DNA of 64,000 nucleotides from VRUE01 sp963718775 (GCA_963718775.1 OY970377.1:434001-498000), one strand, 5' to 3'. Shown: positions 11,294-22,870, numbered from the stretch's first letter. Made by a program: numbers and translations. Notes: a model not told the origin generated them from the letters alone.

Positions 11294-13771
11294 CTAAGCG
11301 GCTTCGACCGAGCCCGACCGAGGCGTCACGGCGGGCTGCTCGCCGATCAAGGGAGCCGACGACGTCTCGGCGCCGCTCGCTTCATCCTCATCGCTCTCGG
11401 CCAGGCCGGCGAACGGCGGCGGAGCTGCCGCGGCCTCGGAGCCCGCCCCTTCGGCCTCGACTTCGCGCGGCAGGCGGCGGGAGACGACCTTGGTCACGCC
11501 GTCGCCGCCCATGCTGACGCCGTAGAGGACGTCGGCGGCGTCCATCGTCCGTTTCTGGTGGGTGACGATGACGAACTGGGCGCGATCGGAGAAGCGCCTG
11601 ATCAGCTGCAGGAAGCGATCGATGTTGGCGTCGTCGAGGGCGGCCTCGACCTCGTCGAGGATGTAGAAGGGGCAGGGCCGGGCGAGGAAGACCGCGAAGA
11701 CGAAGGCGATCGCGACCAGCGACTTCTCGCCGCCGGAGAGCAGTGAGAGCTTGCGGGTCGACTTGCCGGCCGGGGTGACCTCGATCTCGACCCCGAGCTC
11801 GTCGCGCTGCTCTTCCTCCTCGTCGTCGCCCACCTCGGCGGCATCCTCGCCCTCGGCAGGCGCCTCGCTCTCGGCATCGCGGACCGGGCGCAGGGCGACC
11901 CGTCCGCAGGCGTCCCCGGCCGCCCGGGAAGAGGTGCTCGATCATCTCCTCGAAGTTCTTCGCGGTCGCCTCGAAGGTCTGCTCGAAGGCGCGCTCGATC
12001 TCACGGTCGATGTCGCGGATCAGCGCCTCCAGCTCGCGCATGCCGCGCTCGGTGTCCTCGCGCTGGGCCTGCAGCGACTCGACGTGGTCGCGCGCCTCCT
12101 CGTACTCCTGCTCGGCCAGCGGGTTGACCGGGCCGATCTGGGCGCGGCGGCGCTCCAGCCGCTCCAGCCGGCGGTCGATTTCGGCGCGCTCCTCGTCGCT
12201 CAGCGGCTGCTCGGCCGCGGCGACCTCCTCGCCGAGTCGCTCGGAGATCGAGGCCAGCTCCTTGGCGGCCTCGGCGCGGCGATCGCCGAGGTGGGCGGCC
12301 TCGACCTCGACCTCGGTCAGCCGGTCGGAGGCGGCGGTCATCTCCGTCTGCAGCTCGTACTCGCGCTGTGAGCAGGCGCGCATCTCCTCGGCGATCTCGT
12401 CGCCGTCGCCCTCGCCACCGACGACGCGCTGCTCGATCCGCTCGACCCGGGCGCGAATCGCGGCCTCGGCCGCCGTCGGCCGCCGCAGCGGCCGCACGGA
12501 CGTCGTCGAGCAGCTCCTCGCCGGCGGCGAGGCGCTTGCGCAGCATCTCGCGGTGGCGCTCGCCGAGCAGCCCCTCGGCGCGGCGCGCGTGCCGCGAGGC
12601 GCGCTCGGCGCCGCCGCGGACATCGCCCAGAGCCGCCTCGCGGGCTGCCTCGCTGGCGTCGGCTGAGCGGGCCCGCGCCAGGCCCGTCGCCGGCGCTGGT
12701 CAGACCGGCGTCGATCTCGCCCAGCTCCTCCTCCAGCTGCCGGGCTCGTTCGCCCGGCGCGGCGGCGCCCTCGCCGACGTCGAGCGTCAGCGGCCCGAGC
12801 TCGGCGCGCAGCGCCTCCAGGCCGCTGGTCAACTCCCCCTCGCGGTCGCCGAGGCCGGCGGCGCGGACGGCGATCCGTTGCTGATCGCCGCGCAGCTTGG
12901 TCAGCACGCCCCAGGCCTGGGTGCGCTCGCGGTCGCGGGCGGCAAAGCGCTCCTCGGCGGCGCGCCGCTTCTCGCTCACCTCGGCCAGTCGCTTCTCCAG
13001 CGTCGCCCGCTGGGCGCGCGCCTCCTGTGCGGCCTTTTCGGCTGCCGCGGCGCGGTCGGCGCCGAAGCGCAGCTCCTCGGCGACCAGCTGCCCGCGCAGG
13101 CCCAGTTCCTCGCGCTCGATCCGCGCTCCCAGCTCGGCCGCCTGCGCCTGGCGCTTCAGCGGCCGCAGGCGAGCGCGAGCCTCGCGCTCGAGGTCGAGGG
13201 CGCGGTCGAGGTTGTCGCGCGCGGCGCGCAGCTTCAGCTCGGCCCGGCGGCGCCGTTTGCGGTGCTTGCCGAGGCCGGCCGCCTCCTCGATCAGGAGGCG
13301 CCGTTCGCGCGGCTTGGAGTGGATGATCGACTCGACCCGGCCCTGGCTGATCACCGAGTGCATCTCGCGGCCGAGATTGGTGTCGGAGAGCACCTCGGTG
13401 ACGTCGACGAGGCGGCAGCGGGCGCCGTTGAGCCGGTAGCCGCCGTCGCCGGAGCGGTCGAGCGTGCGCTTGATCGCGATCTCGGAGAGCTCGGTGGCAG
13501 CGCGGCCCTCGGAGTTGTCGATCGTCACCTCGACTTCGGCGGCGCGGCGCTGGCCGACGCCCTTGCCGCCGGCCGAGATCACGTCCTGCATCGAGGCGCC
13601 GCGGATCGCCCCCGGGCTCTGCTCGCCGAGCGCCCAGAGCACCGCGTCGGTGATGTTCGACTTGCCCGAGCCGTTGGGGCCGACGATCACGCTGACGCCG
13701 GGCGAGAACTCCAGCCTCGCCCGCTCGGGGAACGACTTGAACCCCTTCATCTCGATCGATCTCAGATACAT
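11294..13771 (-). CDS. smc: Chromosome segregation protein SMC, short and apparently hinge-less
   Basis: SMC ATPase that acts with ScpA/ScpB (both encoded near 53 kb). The N-terminal head has Walker A VGPNGSGKSNITDAVLWALG and the signature-adjacent HSVISQGRVESIIHSKP; the C-terminal head has LSLLSGGEKSLVAIAF and Walker B FYILDEVEAALDDAN. Between them there is only charged coiled coil. The reconstructed length is about 826 residues against the usual 1,150-1,200, and no hinge domain is recognisable in any frame of 12300-13000. Frame slips near 12680, 12480 and 11925 are bridged. Confidence 0.9.
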
Positions 13772-13849
13772 CTGGCTATTCGCTCCGCTTCCAGTCCCTC
13801 ACGCTCGGATCGCAAGGCTCTCTATTGAGTCGGACGCAACGGCGGACAT

Positions 13850-14524
13850 CTAGTCCCCAAGCCGTTTCAGCGCCTGCTCGGCGGCCGCTTGCTCGGCCGC
13901 CTTCTTGCTCCGGCCCACCCCGTCGCCGACCCGCTCGGAGTCGACGACCGCCGCCACTTCGAATTTCCGTCGGTGCGGTGGGCCGGATTCGGCGATCACC
14001 TCGTAGCTTACGTGCGCGTGGCGGCGCGCCAGCAGCTCTTGCAGCGCTGACTTGAAGTCGACCATCGTCTCGGCCGGCGTGCTCGATCCGCGGCTCGAAG
14101 GCGGCGGCGACGGCATCGGCGATGCGCTCGAAGCCAAAGGCGAGGAAGCAGGCGCCGATCAGCGCCTCGGTCACCTCGGGCAGCGGCCGCTCGCCGCTGA
14201 GCAGCACCTCGGCGGGAATCCCCGCCACCATCTCCTCCGGCTCGTTGGCGCGCAGCATCGCCGGCACGCCAAGCTCGCGGCCGACCTCGGCGCAGGAGAC
14301 GCCGCTGACCGCCTGGTTGTGGATCTTGGTCAGGCCGCCGGCGTCGACGTCGGGGAAGCGGTCGACCAGGTCGCGGGCGACCGCGAGGGCAAGCACGCTG
14401 TCGCCGAGGTAGGCGAGGCGCTCGTAGGACTCGGTGCGGTCCTCGGTCCAGGAGGAGTGGGTGAGCGCCTGGCGCCGCAGCTCCTCCGGCAGGTCCTCGA
14501 TCAGTTCCGCCAGCGCGGCGGCAC
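13850..14524 (-). CDS. rnc: Ribonuclease III
   Basis: Double-strand RNA endonuclease for rRNA and mRNA processing. The catalytic signature is YERLAYLGDSVLALAVA, with a second acidic site EVTEALIGACFLA; a dsRNA-binding domain (DFKSALQELLARR ... SKKAAEQAAAEQALKRLG) closes the protein. The GTG start at 14522-14524 directly follows the acpP stop. One slip near 14090 separates the two domains. The following 78 bp to smc hold nothing I recognise. Confidence 0.92.
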
Positions 14525-14770
14525 TCACGCCGGGGCGTGCTCGAGCACGAACGCGACCGCGTCGCCGACGGTCGCGATCTTCGTCGCCTGCTCCTCGGAG
14601 ACGGAGATCCCGTAGGTGTCCTCCAGCTCCATGACCAGCTCGTAGAGGTCGAGCGAGTCGGCGTCGAGGTCCTCCTTGAAGCGGGTCGCCTCGCCGATCT
14701 TCGCGGCGTCGACCTCGAGCTCCTCGGCGAGGTGCTCGCGGACCAGGGTGAGGACTTCCTCGCGGGTCAT
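14525..14770 (-). CDS. acpP: Acyl carrier protein
   Basis: An 81-residue ACP with the phosphopantetheine site DADSLDLYELVMELED (Ser in DSL). Carries acyl chains for fatty acid synthesis and PlsX. It starts 12 bp after plsX and its stop abuts the rnc start, the conserved plsX-acpP-rnc order. Confidence 0.95.
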   Translation of the reverse strand: MTREEVLTLVREHLAEELEVDAAKIGEATRFKEDLDADSLDLYELVMELEDTYGISVSEEQATKIATVGDAVAFVLEHAPA

Positions 14771-14782
14771 CGAGGGTTCCTA

Positions 14783-15809
14783 TCACGCGCCGTCCCCGCC
14801 GTCCCGGGCAGCGGCCAGCTCGCCGCGGCCGGCGCCGCCCTCGCGCAGCAGCGTCAGCCGTGCGACCGACCGCATCGACCTCGACGCAGCGCGCCGCCAG
14901 GCGCACCGCGTTGGCGATCCCCTCGGCGCCCGAGCTGCCGTGGCCGACCACGGCGATGCCGCGCAGGCCGAGCAGGATCGCGCCGCCGGTCGTGTCGGGG
15001 TGCAGCTCGCGGCGCAGGCCGCCGAGCGCCGGGCGCATCAGCAGGCCACCGAGCGCGGCCAGCGGGTTGGAGCGGGCGGCGTCGCGGATCGCCCCGGTCA
15101 CCGTCTTCGCCGTGCCCTCCATCAGCTTCAGCGAGACGTTGCCGGTGAAGCCGTCGGTGACGACCACGTCGGCCGCTCCTGCTCGGAAGGTCGCGCCCCT
15201 CGACGTTGCCGACGAACTCGATCCCACTCGCCTGCGGAGAGGACCGCGTGGGCGGCGACCACCTCCTCACGACCCTTGCCCGCCTCCTCGCCGACCGAGA
15301 GCAGCCCCACGCGGGGTCGCTCGACGCCGAGCACGGCCTCGCTGAAGGCGGCGCCGAGGAAGGCGAACTGGACGAGGTGCTGGGCGCGCACCTCGACGTT
15401 GGCGCCGACGTCGAGGAAGAGGACCGACTTGCCGGGGACCGGGAGCTGCACGGCAAGCGCCGGTCGCTGCACTCCCTTCAGTCGTCGCAGGCCGAAGGTG
15501 GCTGCTGCCATAGTCGCCCCGGTCGAGCCGGGACTGACCATCGCCTCGGCATCGCCGTCGGCGACAGTCGGCGGCAGCGCGAACAACCGAGGCCTCTTTC
15601 TTCGCCCGCACGGCAGAGACCGGATCGTCGTCGTTGCCGATCCACTCCGCGGTCGGGACGACCTCGATCCCGTCGACGCCGTCGAGCCCGAGCTCCTCCG
15701 GGGGGCCGAAGACCCGCACCCGGATCCCGTCGTCCGCAGCCATTCGCGCGCCCTCGGCGAGCACGCCAAAGCCCTGCTCGGCCCCGAACCCATCCAGGGC
15801 GACGGTCAC
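14783..15809 (-). CDS. plsX: Phosphate acyltransferase PlsX (several frame slips)
   Basis: Makes acyl-phosphate from acyl-ACP for phospholipid synthesis. Recognised by the N-terminal VTVALDGFGAEQG, the central FLDVGANVEVRAQHLVQFAF, RVGLLSVGEEAGKG, the DVVVTDGFTGNVSLKLMEG box and the C-terminal GAILLGLRGIAVVGHGSSG. GTG start at 15807-15809. The frame is broken at least four times (near 15590, 15235, 15190 and 14870), more densely than any neighbour. Confidence 0.85.
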
Positions 15810-15825
15810 GCCGCGCCCCAAGGCG

Positions 15826-16038
15826 CTACTCCGAGTCGGTGGGCGTCGCCGCGGGCTCGGCGACCGTGTGTTTGATGACCTCACGCCCGGCGTAGGTGCC
15901 GCAGGTCGGGCAGACGCGGTGCGGCAGGCGCGGGCTGTGGCAGCGCGGACAGCGGTTCAGGCGCGCCTTGCCGGCCTTGTGGTTGGCGCGCCGCTTGTCG
16001 CGCCGGGCGCTGGAGGTTCTCTTCTTTGGGACGGCCAT
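15826..16038 (-). CDS. rpmF: 50S ribosomal protein L32
   Basis: Starts MAVPKKRTSSARRDKRRANH at ATG 16036-16038 and carries the zinc ribbon CPRCHSPRLPHRVCPTCG with all four cysteines, so this is the zinc-containing paralogue form. It lies directly before plsX as usual. The normal upstream partner DUF177 is not adjacent but inverted about 0.7 kb away. Confidence 0.96.
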   Translation of the reverse strand: MAVPKKRTSSARRDKRRANHKAGKARLNRCPRCHSPRLPHRVCPTCGTYAGREVIKHTVAEPAATPTDSE

Positions 16039-16065
16039 CGGTCGCGGGATGGTAGCGGGTTGAGA

Positions 16066-16178
16066 GAGGGAGTCGGGCACCCCTCCTCTCTCAACTTTTT
16101 CGCCTCCAGCGAGGCAGTTCTCGCTGAGGCATAGCGGCGAAAAAGTACAAGCCGTTCGGAGGGGTGCCCGACTCCCTC
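16066..16178 (-). repeat. Family A palindromic element, copy A2
   Basis: A 113-nt palindrome with perfect 21-bp outer arms (16066-16086 and 16158-16178). The core is in reverse orientation: CTTTTTCGCC at 16095-16104 and GAAAAAGTACAAG at 16139-16151. Read on the minus strand, its arm-plus-core sequences are nearly identical to copy A3. The stop codon of the neighbouring methyltransferase overlaps one arm. Confidence 0.9.
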
Positions 16179-16672
16179 AGTAAGCCGCTCTGACTACCGC
16201 GAGATCGTCGGCTTGCCAGGTGATCTCGCCGCCCGACCAATCGAGGAGCTTTTGGAGCGTCTCCGGCTCGAAGACGTCAGCCGATGACCAGCGAGCGAGA
16301 CTGCTCCTTGACGCGGCGACAGAGCGCCTGGGTCTGCTCGTCGTCGAGCTGGTTGACCGAGAGAACGGAGATGACCAGGTCCCAGGGCCCGTCGGGCAGC
16401 GGGTCCTCCATGCGGGCGAGCTGGACGTCGTCGTAGCTCTGGCGGGCGCGGAAGACCATGTCGGGGCTGGCGTCGAGGCCGACCACCCAGGCGTCGGGAT
16501 GGGCCTCGATCAGGCGCCGGGTCGTCTCGCCGGTGCCCATGCCCAGCTCCAGCACCCGCTCGGGCGGGAACGGGATCGCCGCGATCGCCTGCTCCTGCAG
16601 CTCGTCGTAGCGCGGGATCTGCGAGCGGATCCGCTCCAGGTAGACCTCGGGTGTCCAGTCGAATCGATCCAT
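16177..16672 (-). CDS. SAM-dependent methyltransferase, class I
   Basis: Small cytoplasmic methyltransferase of unknown substrate. The SAM-binding motif I is VLELGMGTGETTRRL (about residue 41), followed by an acidic motif II GLDASPDMV and PWDLVISVLSVNQL. The N-terminus (DRFDWTPEVYLERIRSQIP) begins at ATG 16670-16672. A slip near 16277 is bridged; the reconstructed C-terminus ends in the arm of palindrome A2. Convergent promoters with the divergent DUF177 gene must lie in the 58-bp gap. Confidence 0.75.
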
Positions 16673-16730
16673 TCCGTAATCTCGTCGGAGGGAGCCATCG
16701 TAGGCCCCGGCTCAGCGGAGGAGAGTCTCT

Positions 16731-17253
16731 ATGGCACAAGCGACCACGATCATCGACCTGGCGCGGCTGTCCCTGTCCCATGGCGAGGGTCGCCGCCTCG
16801 ACCTGCCGGTGCATCTGGAGCCGCTCGAGCTGGCCGGCCAGACCTACGCCGTATCGCCCGAGACCGGTGCAGGCCCGCATCGACGTCTCCCGCCCCAGCG
16901 GCGGCTATGCCTTCCGCCTGCGCTTCGCGCTCCGCATCGAGGGGCCCTGCATGCGCTGCCTGGAAGGCGCGGCCCTGGAGACCGAGGTCGACGCCCGCGA
17001 GGTCGCCCAGGACAACACCGACGACGAGGAGCTGCGCAGCCCCTACGTCGAGGACGAGCAGCTCGACCTCGGCCGCTGGGCCCACGACGCCGCCGTCCTC
17101 ACCATCCCCACCCAGTTCCTCTGCCGCCCCGACTGCGCCGGCCTCTGCCCCACCTGCGGCGAGTCCCTCAACGACGCCGACCCCGAGGACCACAAGCACG
17201 AGCAAGCACCGGACCCTCGCTGGGCCAAGCTCAAAGAGCTAAAGCTCGACTAG
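16731..17253 (+). CDS. DUF177/YceD family protein
   Basis: YceD-like protein, usually co-transcribed with rpmF and linked to 23S rRNA metabolism. Shows the LPVHLEPLELAGQTYAV start, the SGGYAFRLRF strand, CMRC, and the C-terminal metal-like cluster CRPDCAGLCPTCG. One extra base near 16869 is bridged. It is on the opposite strand from rpmF, which is unusual and is explained if the segment between palindromes A2 and A3 has inverted. Confidence 0.85.
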
Positions 17254-17264
17254 GGCGCCTGGAC

Positions 17265-17378
17265 GGAGGGACGGGCACCCCTCCGAACGGCTTGTACTTT
17301 TTTCGGGCACCGGCCCAGGCGTCAGCCCTACCACACTACTTCGAAAAAAGTTGAGAGAGGAGGGGTGCCCGTCCCTCC
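17265..17378 (+). repeat. Family A palindromic element, copy A3
   Basis: A 114-nt palindrome with 20-bp complementary arms (17265-17284, 17359-17378), core CTTGTACTTTTTTCG, GGCGTCAGCC and CGAAAAAAGTTGAG. It fills the gap between two convergent genes (DUF177 and the DivIVA-like gene). It is the inverted near-twin of A2, sharing long identical stretches on both sides of the loop. Confidence 0.9.
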
Positions 17379-17390
17379 CGCCTACGAGCG

Positions 17391-17876
17391 CTACTGCTGC
17401 TCGTCTAGCTCCGGTACCGGCTGTTGCTCCTCGTCCCGCCCAGCCAGCCGGTCGCGGCCACGCTGCACGGCGGCGAGGAACTTCTGAAGGTTGACCTCGA
17501 GCGTGTTGAGGATCTCGTCGGCGTAGTCCTCGGCGCCGAGGCGAATCTCGCGCTCACGCGTGCGGGCGTCCTCGACGATCTCGTCGGCGGCCCGCTCGGC
17601 CTGCTTGGTGACCTCCTCGTCGGAGATCAGGCGGGCCTGCTGCTCACGCGCCTCGCGGACGATCCGCTCAGCCTCGCGCTTGGCCTCGGCGAGCATCTCC
17701 TGACGCTCCTTGACGATCCAGCGCGCCTGCTTGATCTCCTCGGGGATCGTCGCCCGCATCTGGTCGAGCAGGTCGTAGATCTCCTCGCGATCGACGCGCA
17801 CCTGGTCCGTCAGCGGCACGGGGCGCGCGTTGTGAACCACATCGTCGAGCTTGTCTATGAGAACGAGAACGTCCAT
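17391..17876 (-). CDS. DivIVA-like coiled-coil protein
   Basis: A 161-residue coiled-coil protein with the short conserved N-terminus MDVLVLIDKLDDVVHNARP and long heptad-rich segments (QARWIVKERQEMLAEAKRE). Proteins of this type (SepIVA/DivIVA-like) sit between coaD and DUF177 in many actinobacteria and act in septation or polar growth. The cellular role here is inferred from position and style; no DivIVA lipid-binding domain is evident. Confidence 0.75.
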   Translation of the reverse strand: MDVLVLIDKLDDVVHNARPVPLTDQVRVDREEIYDLLDQMRATIPEEIKQARWIVKERQEMLAEAKREAERIVREAREQQARLISDEEVTKQAERAADEIVEDARTREREIRLGAEDYADEILNTLEVNLQKFLAAVQRGRDRLAGRDEEQQPVPELDEQQ

Positions 17877-17980
17877 CAGCAGGTCGTAAGCCTACGTGTC
17901 AGAGGCATCTTCGGTGAAGAAGCGGTTATTTCCTCGGCTTTTTGCAAGCTCTCTCCCACGCCGCACCGCACTCGAGAAGC

Positions 17981-18480
<500 letters not shown>

Positions 18481-18481
<1 letters not shown>

Positions 18482-19023
18482 CAGTCGGCCTCTCCGTAGA
18501 AGGAGACGTCGGCGGCGCCGTAGCGACGCTGGCGCAGGCGAGGCAGCGACTCGATGCGGAGCGGCCGGCCGGCGCCGCTCTCGACGATCGCCCGCCCGCC
18601 CTCGCCGAGAAGGCGGGGAAGATGAGTGTCCAGTTCCTGCCCCACGCGGTCGGCGAGTCTATAGGGGGCGTCGACGAAGACGAGGTCGAAGACGGCTGCG
18701 TCGCCGTCCTCGAGCCGGCCGGCCAGCCAGCGCGCGACGTCGGCTCGGACCAGCTCGACTCGCTCGGCGAGCTCGAGGCGCTCGACGTTGCCGAGCGCGG
18801 CGCGGGTGTCGCGGTCGACCAGGACCGCACGGGAGGCGCCACGCGAGAGCGCCTCGATCGCCAGCGCCCCGGTGCCGCAGTAGAGGTCGAGGACGCTGGC
18901 GCCGCCGACGTCGCCGAGGGCCGAGAAGATCGCCTCGCGGGCGCGGTCGGAGGTCGGCCGCACCTTCCAGCCGCGCGGCGCGACGAGGTGCTGCCCACCG
19001 AGCTCTCCAGCAATCACACGCAC
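18481..19023 (-). CDS. rsmD: 16S rRNA (guanine966-N2)-methyltransferase RsmD
   Basis: Methylates G966 of 16S rRNA. N-terminal RVIAGELGGQHLVAPRG, PTSDRAREAIFSAL, SAM motif DLYCGTGALAIEALSRGA and catalytic VFVDAPYRL (DPPY variant DAPY) are present. GTG at 19021-19023 follows the recG stop by one base. 180 residues, intact. Confidence 0.94.
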
Positions 19024-19024
19024 A

Positions 19025-21161
19025 TCACAGTGGTATCGGGTCGGCGGCGCCGGCGCCGAAGCGGCGGCGCGCCGCCTCCAGCAGTGGGCCGAGCTCGGCC
19101 GCTTCGAGCGAGCCGTGCTCGCGCAGCAGGACAAGCACCTCGTCGCGGGCGGCGATCAGGACCGCGCGTGTCCTCGGGCAGCTCGGCGACGGCGAAGCGC
19201 GGCAGGCCATGCTGGCGGGTGCCCAGCACCTCGCCCTCGCCGCGCAGGCTGAGGTCGACCTCGGCCAGCTTGAAGCCGTCGCTCTCGCGCGCGACCGCCT
19301 TCAGCCGCCGCCGCGCCATCTCGCCGGCGTCTTCGGGGAAGAGCAGGCAGATCGATTCGTGCTCGCCGCGGCCGACCCGGCCGCGCAGCTGGTGCAGCTG
19401 CGAGACGCCGTAGCGCTCGGCGCCCTCGATCACCATCACGGTCGCGTTGGCGACGTCGATCCCGACCTCGATCACCGTGGTCGCGACCAGCACGTCGGTC
19501 TCGTCCCGAGCGCGAAGGCCTCCATCGCCGCCGCCTTCTCGGCCGAGCGCATCTGGCCGTGGATGACGCCGACCGAGAAGTCGCGCAGCTCGCCTGCGGC
19601 CAGCCGCTCCGCCTCGACCTCGGCCGCCCTGCCCTGCATTTTCTCGGACTCCTCGACCAGCGGGCAGACGACGTAGGCCTGACGCCCTTCGCGCAGCTGA
19701 CCGCGGATGAACTCGTAGGCGCCGGCGCGATCGTCCTCCTCGACGATCCGCGTCCGCACCGGCTTGCGACCCGAGGGCAGCTCGTGCAGCGCGGTCGTGT
19801 CGAGGTCGCCGTAAGCGGTCAGCGAGAGCGTGCGCGGGATCGGCGTCGCGGTCATGTGCAGCACGTGCGGCGCCATCCCCTCCACCCCCTTCGAGTCCAG
19901 CGCCTTGCGCTGCTCGACCCCGAAGCGGTGCTGCTCGTCGACGACGCAGAGGCCGAGGCGGGCGAACCTGACCGTGCGGCTCGATCAGGGCGTGCGTGCC
20001 GACGATCAGGCCCAGCTCGCCGGTGGCGAGGCGCTCGAGGGCTTCCTTGCGCCGGGCGGCCGGCGTGGCCCCGGTCAGCAGCGCGAACGGGGTCGCCTCT
20101 TCGGCCAGCAGCTTGCCCAGGGTCACCGCGTGCTGCTCGGCCAGCGTCTCGGTCGGCGCCATCAGCACCGCCTGGAAGCCGGCTTCCAGCGCCCGCAGCA
20201 TCGAGTAGAGGGCGACGACGGTCTTGCCCGAGCCGACCTCGCCCATCAGCAGCCGCTGCATCGGCTCGCCGGAGTCGAGATCGGCGTCGATCTCGTCGAA
20301 GGCCTTCAGCTGGTCCCGGGTCGGCTCGAACGGCAGCGACTCGATCCAGCGCCCGACCTGCTCGCCCGGCTTGCCGAGCCGCGGCGCCGGCCGCGCCGCC
20401 CGGTGCGCCCGCTTGCGCGTCGCCAGGATCGCCTGGTAGAGGAAGAGCTCCTCGAAGCGCAGCCGCTCGCGCGCCTCCTCGACGTCCTCCTCGGTCTCGG
20501 GGAAGTGGACCGCCTTGATCGCGTCGGCGACTCCCGCCAGCCCCCGCCGCACCCGCAACTCCGCCGGCAGCGGCTCGAGCACGTTGCCGCCACGGACGCG
20601 ACTCGCCTGCTCCATCCACTGCCGCAGCCGCTGTGCTTTCAGCTGCTCGGTTCCGGGATGGACGGGAACCAGCGCCCTCGCTGCGGCGTCGCCGCGTGAA
20701 CTCGTATTCGGAGACGCGGAAGCCCCGTTTGTCGCGCGAGCCGGTGAGCAGCATCTGCGTCACCTTCGGTCAGCTTCGGGGCCAGCCAGGGCTGGTTGAA
20801 CCAGGTCGCCCTGACCGCGCCGCTCTCGTCGCCGACCTTGACGCTGAGGATCGAGAGGCCGCGGCGGCGAAACGGACGCGGCGCGTTGCCAAGCACCTCG
20901 ACCGCGATGCGTCGCCTGCTGCTTCGGCTCGAGGCTCGCGACCGGCACGATCTGTGCGGTCACGATGGCTGTGCGGGAAGCGCATGAGCAGGTCGCCGAC
21001 GGTGGCGATGCCGGCACTCCGCCGCGACCTCGGCCGAGCTTCGGCCCGACCCCCTCCAGCGCCTGCAGCGAGACGTCGAGGGCGCTCGGCCGCGGCCAGT
21101 GGACCGGGGCATCGCGCAGCTGCGCCTGCGTTAGCTCCGAGCTACCTGCGAAAGCGCGCAC
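19025..21161 (-). CDS. recG: ATP-dependent DNA helicase RecG (many frame slips)
   Basis: Branch-migration helicase for stalled forks. The wedge domain (LEGVGPKLG, FPHSHRDRT), Walker A GEVGSGKTVVALY, MAPTETLAEQHA, the DEQH box, HMTATPIPRTL, TTVIEVGIDVANATVM and QLRGRVGRGEHES are recognised in order. GTG at 21159-21161 overlaps the upstream DAK gene's TAG. The frame changes near 20990, 20890, 20768, 20712, 19960, 19510 and 19165; most fit one extra base, the one at 19510 fits a missing base. Confidence 0.88.
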
Positions 21162-22794
21162 TACTGAGCGGCGAGCAGCCACCACCAGCTCGGCTGACCG
21201 CCTTCGTGGGTCTCGATCTCGACGCCGTCCGGGACGTGGGTGTCGAGCTCGTCGAGCGGCGATCGGCGCCTCGTCGCCGGCGATCACGGTGACGATCTCG
21301 GCGCCCTCGGCGAGCTTCTCGATCGTCGCCGCGAAGGTCGAGCCGGCGCCGCCCCAGGCGACGATCTCCTCGCCGGCGAAGCCGACCGCGTCGCCCTTGC
21401 GGAAGCGCCCCTGGGCATCGTCGCGGGCCGCCGGGGCAACGCCGCCGTCGGCGATCGTGCCGAGCGCCTCCTCGAGCCGCTCCGCGTTCTCGTCGGCGGT
21501 GGCGTCCGGATCGAGCTCGACCAGGGTCAGGAGGCTCTTCTGCAGCGAGGTCGCGGCGACGACCCGGGCCGGCTTCTCCGACAGCTCGCAGGCCCGCTCG
21601 GCGGCCATGACCACGTTCGAGGAGCTGGGGAAGACGAGGACTTCCTCGGCCGGGACCTCGTGGATGCCGGCCAGCAGCTCGTAGGTCGAAGGGTTGAGCG
21701 TCTCGCCGCCGGGCACGACGTGGGCGCCGAGCTCGGCGAAGAGGCGCTCGAGGCCCTCGCCGGCCGCGACCGCGAGGGCGCCGGTGCGACCGCCGTCGAG
21801 CCGGGCGCGCCGCTCGGCGATCTGCTCGCGCATGTCGGCGACGTCGAGGTTGGTCACCTTGCCGGCGTCCTCGAAGAGGGCGACGGCGGCCTCGGGCTCG
21901 TCGGTGTGGACGTGGACCTTGAGCGTCACCTCGTCGCCGACGACGAGCACCGAGTCGCCGAGGCCCTCCAGCCGCGGCAGGAAGTCGCGGCCGCTGAGGC
22001 CGCGTGCCGGAGACGATGAAGTTGGTGCAGTAGCGGAAGCGGCTGTCCTCGTGGTGGGGCCGGCTGAGCCGCGGCGCCTCGTGGTGGGAGACCTCGGGCA
22101 CCGCCGCGCCGTCGCCGCGCAGGCCGGCGACGACGCCGGCGAGGATCAGCACGAGGCCGTAGCCGCCGGCGTCGACGACGCCGGACTCGCGCAGCACCTC
22201 GAGCTGCTCGGGCGTCCGCTCGACCGCCCGCTGGCCGTCGGCGATCGCCCGCTCCAGCACCTCGGCGAGGATCGCGTCCTGCTGCTCGTCGGGGACGCCG
22301 CGGTCGAGCCGCTGCTTGTCGGCGTCGAGGCGGGAGAGCTGGCGGGCGATCGAGTGCGCCATCTCGCGGAAGACGGTCAGCATCGTCCCCTCGGCCGGCT
22401 CGCGCACCGAGTCGTAGGCGGCGTCGGCGGCGCTGGCGAAGGCGGAGGCGACCAGCACCGGGTCGATCAGCTCGCCGGGCCGGCTCGCCAGCTCCTCGGC
22501 GGCGCCGCGGACGATCTGGCTGAGGATGACGCCGGAGTTGCCGCGGGCGCCCATCAGCGCCGCCCGGGCCAGCGCCTGGACCAGCTGGGTGCGGCCGATC
22601 TCGTCGACCTCGAGGCCGTCGAGCCGGTCGAGCTCCTCCATCACCGCCCGCATCGTCATCGCCATGTTGTCGCCGGTGTCGCCGTCGGCGACGGGGAAGA
22701 CGTTGAGGTCGTTGACCTCCTGGCGGCGCTCCTCCAGGTTGGCGTAGGCGGAGGTGACGACGCGCCGGAAGCGCACGATCGAGGGATCTGGCAT
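21161..22794 (-). CDS. DAK2-domain fatty acid kinase-like protein (FakA/YloV)
   Basis: FakA-type kinase that phosphorylates exogenous fatty acids bound to a DegV/FakB carrier. The DAK2 domain shows FPVADGDTGDNMAMTM, GARGNSGVILSQIVRG and VVDAGGYGLVLIL; a middle domain follows and the C-terminal fold includes VFPSSSNVVMAAE and GDAVGFAGEEIVAWG. ATG 22792-22794. Slips near 22005 and 21262 are bridged. Pairing with recG is conserved in actinobacteria and Firmicutes. No FakB gene is visible in this window. Confidence 0.88.
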
Positions 22795-22870
22795 TGGTCG
22801 AAATCTAACTGCCGGGTCCGGATGCGCAGCTCGGAGTCGAGCCGCCGAGTTCGCTACGGTGCCACGCTCG

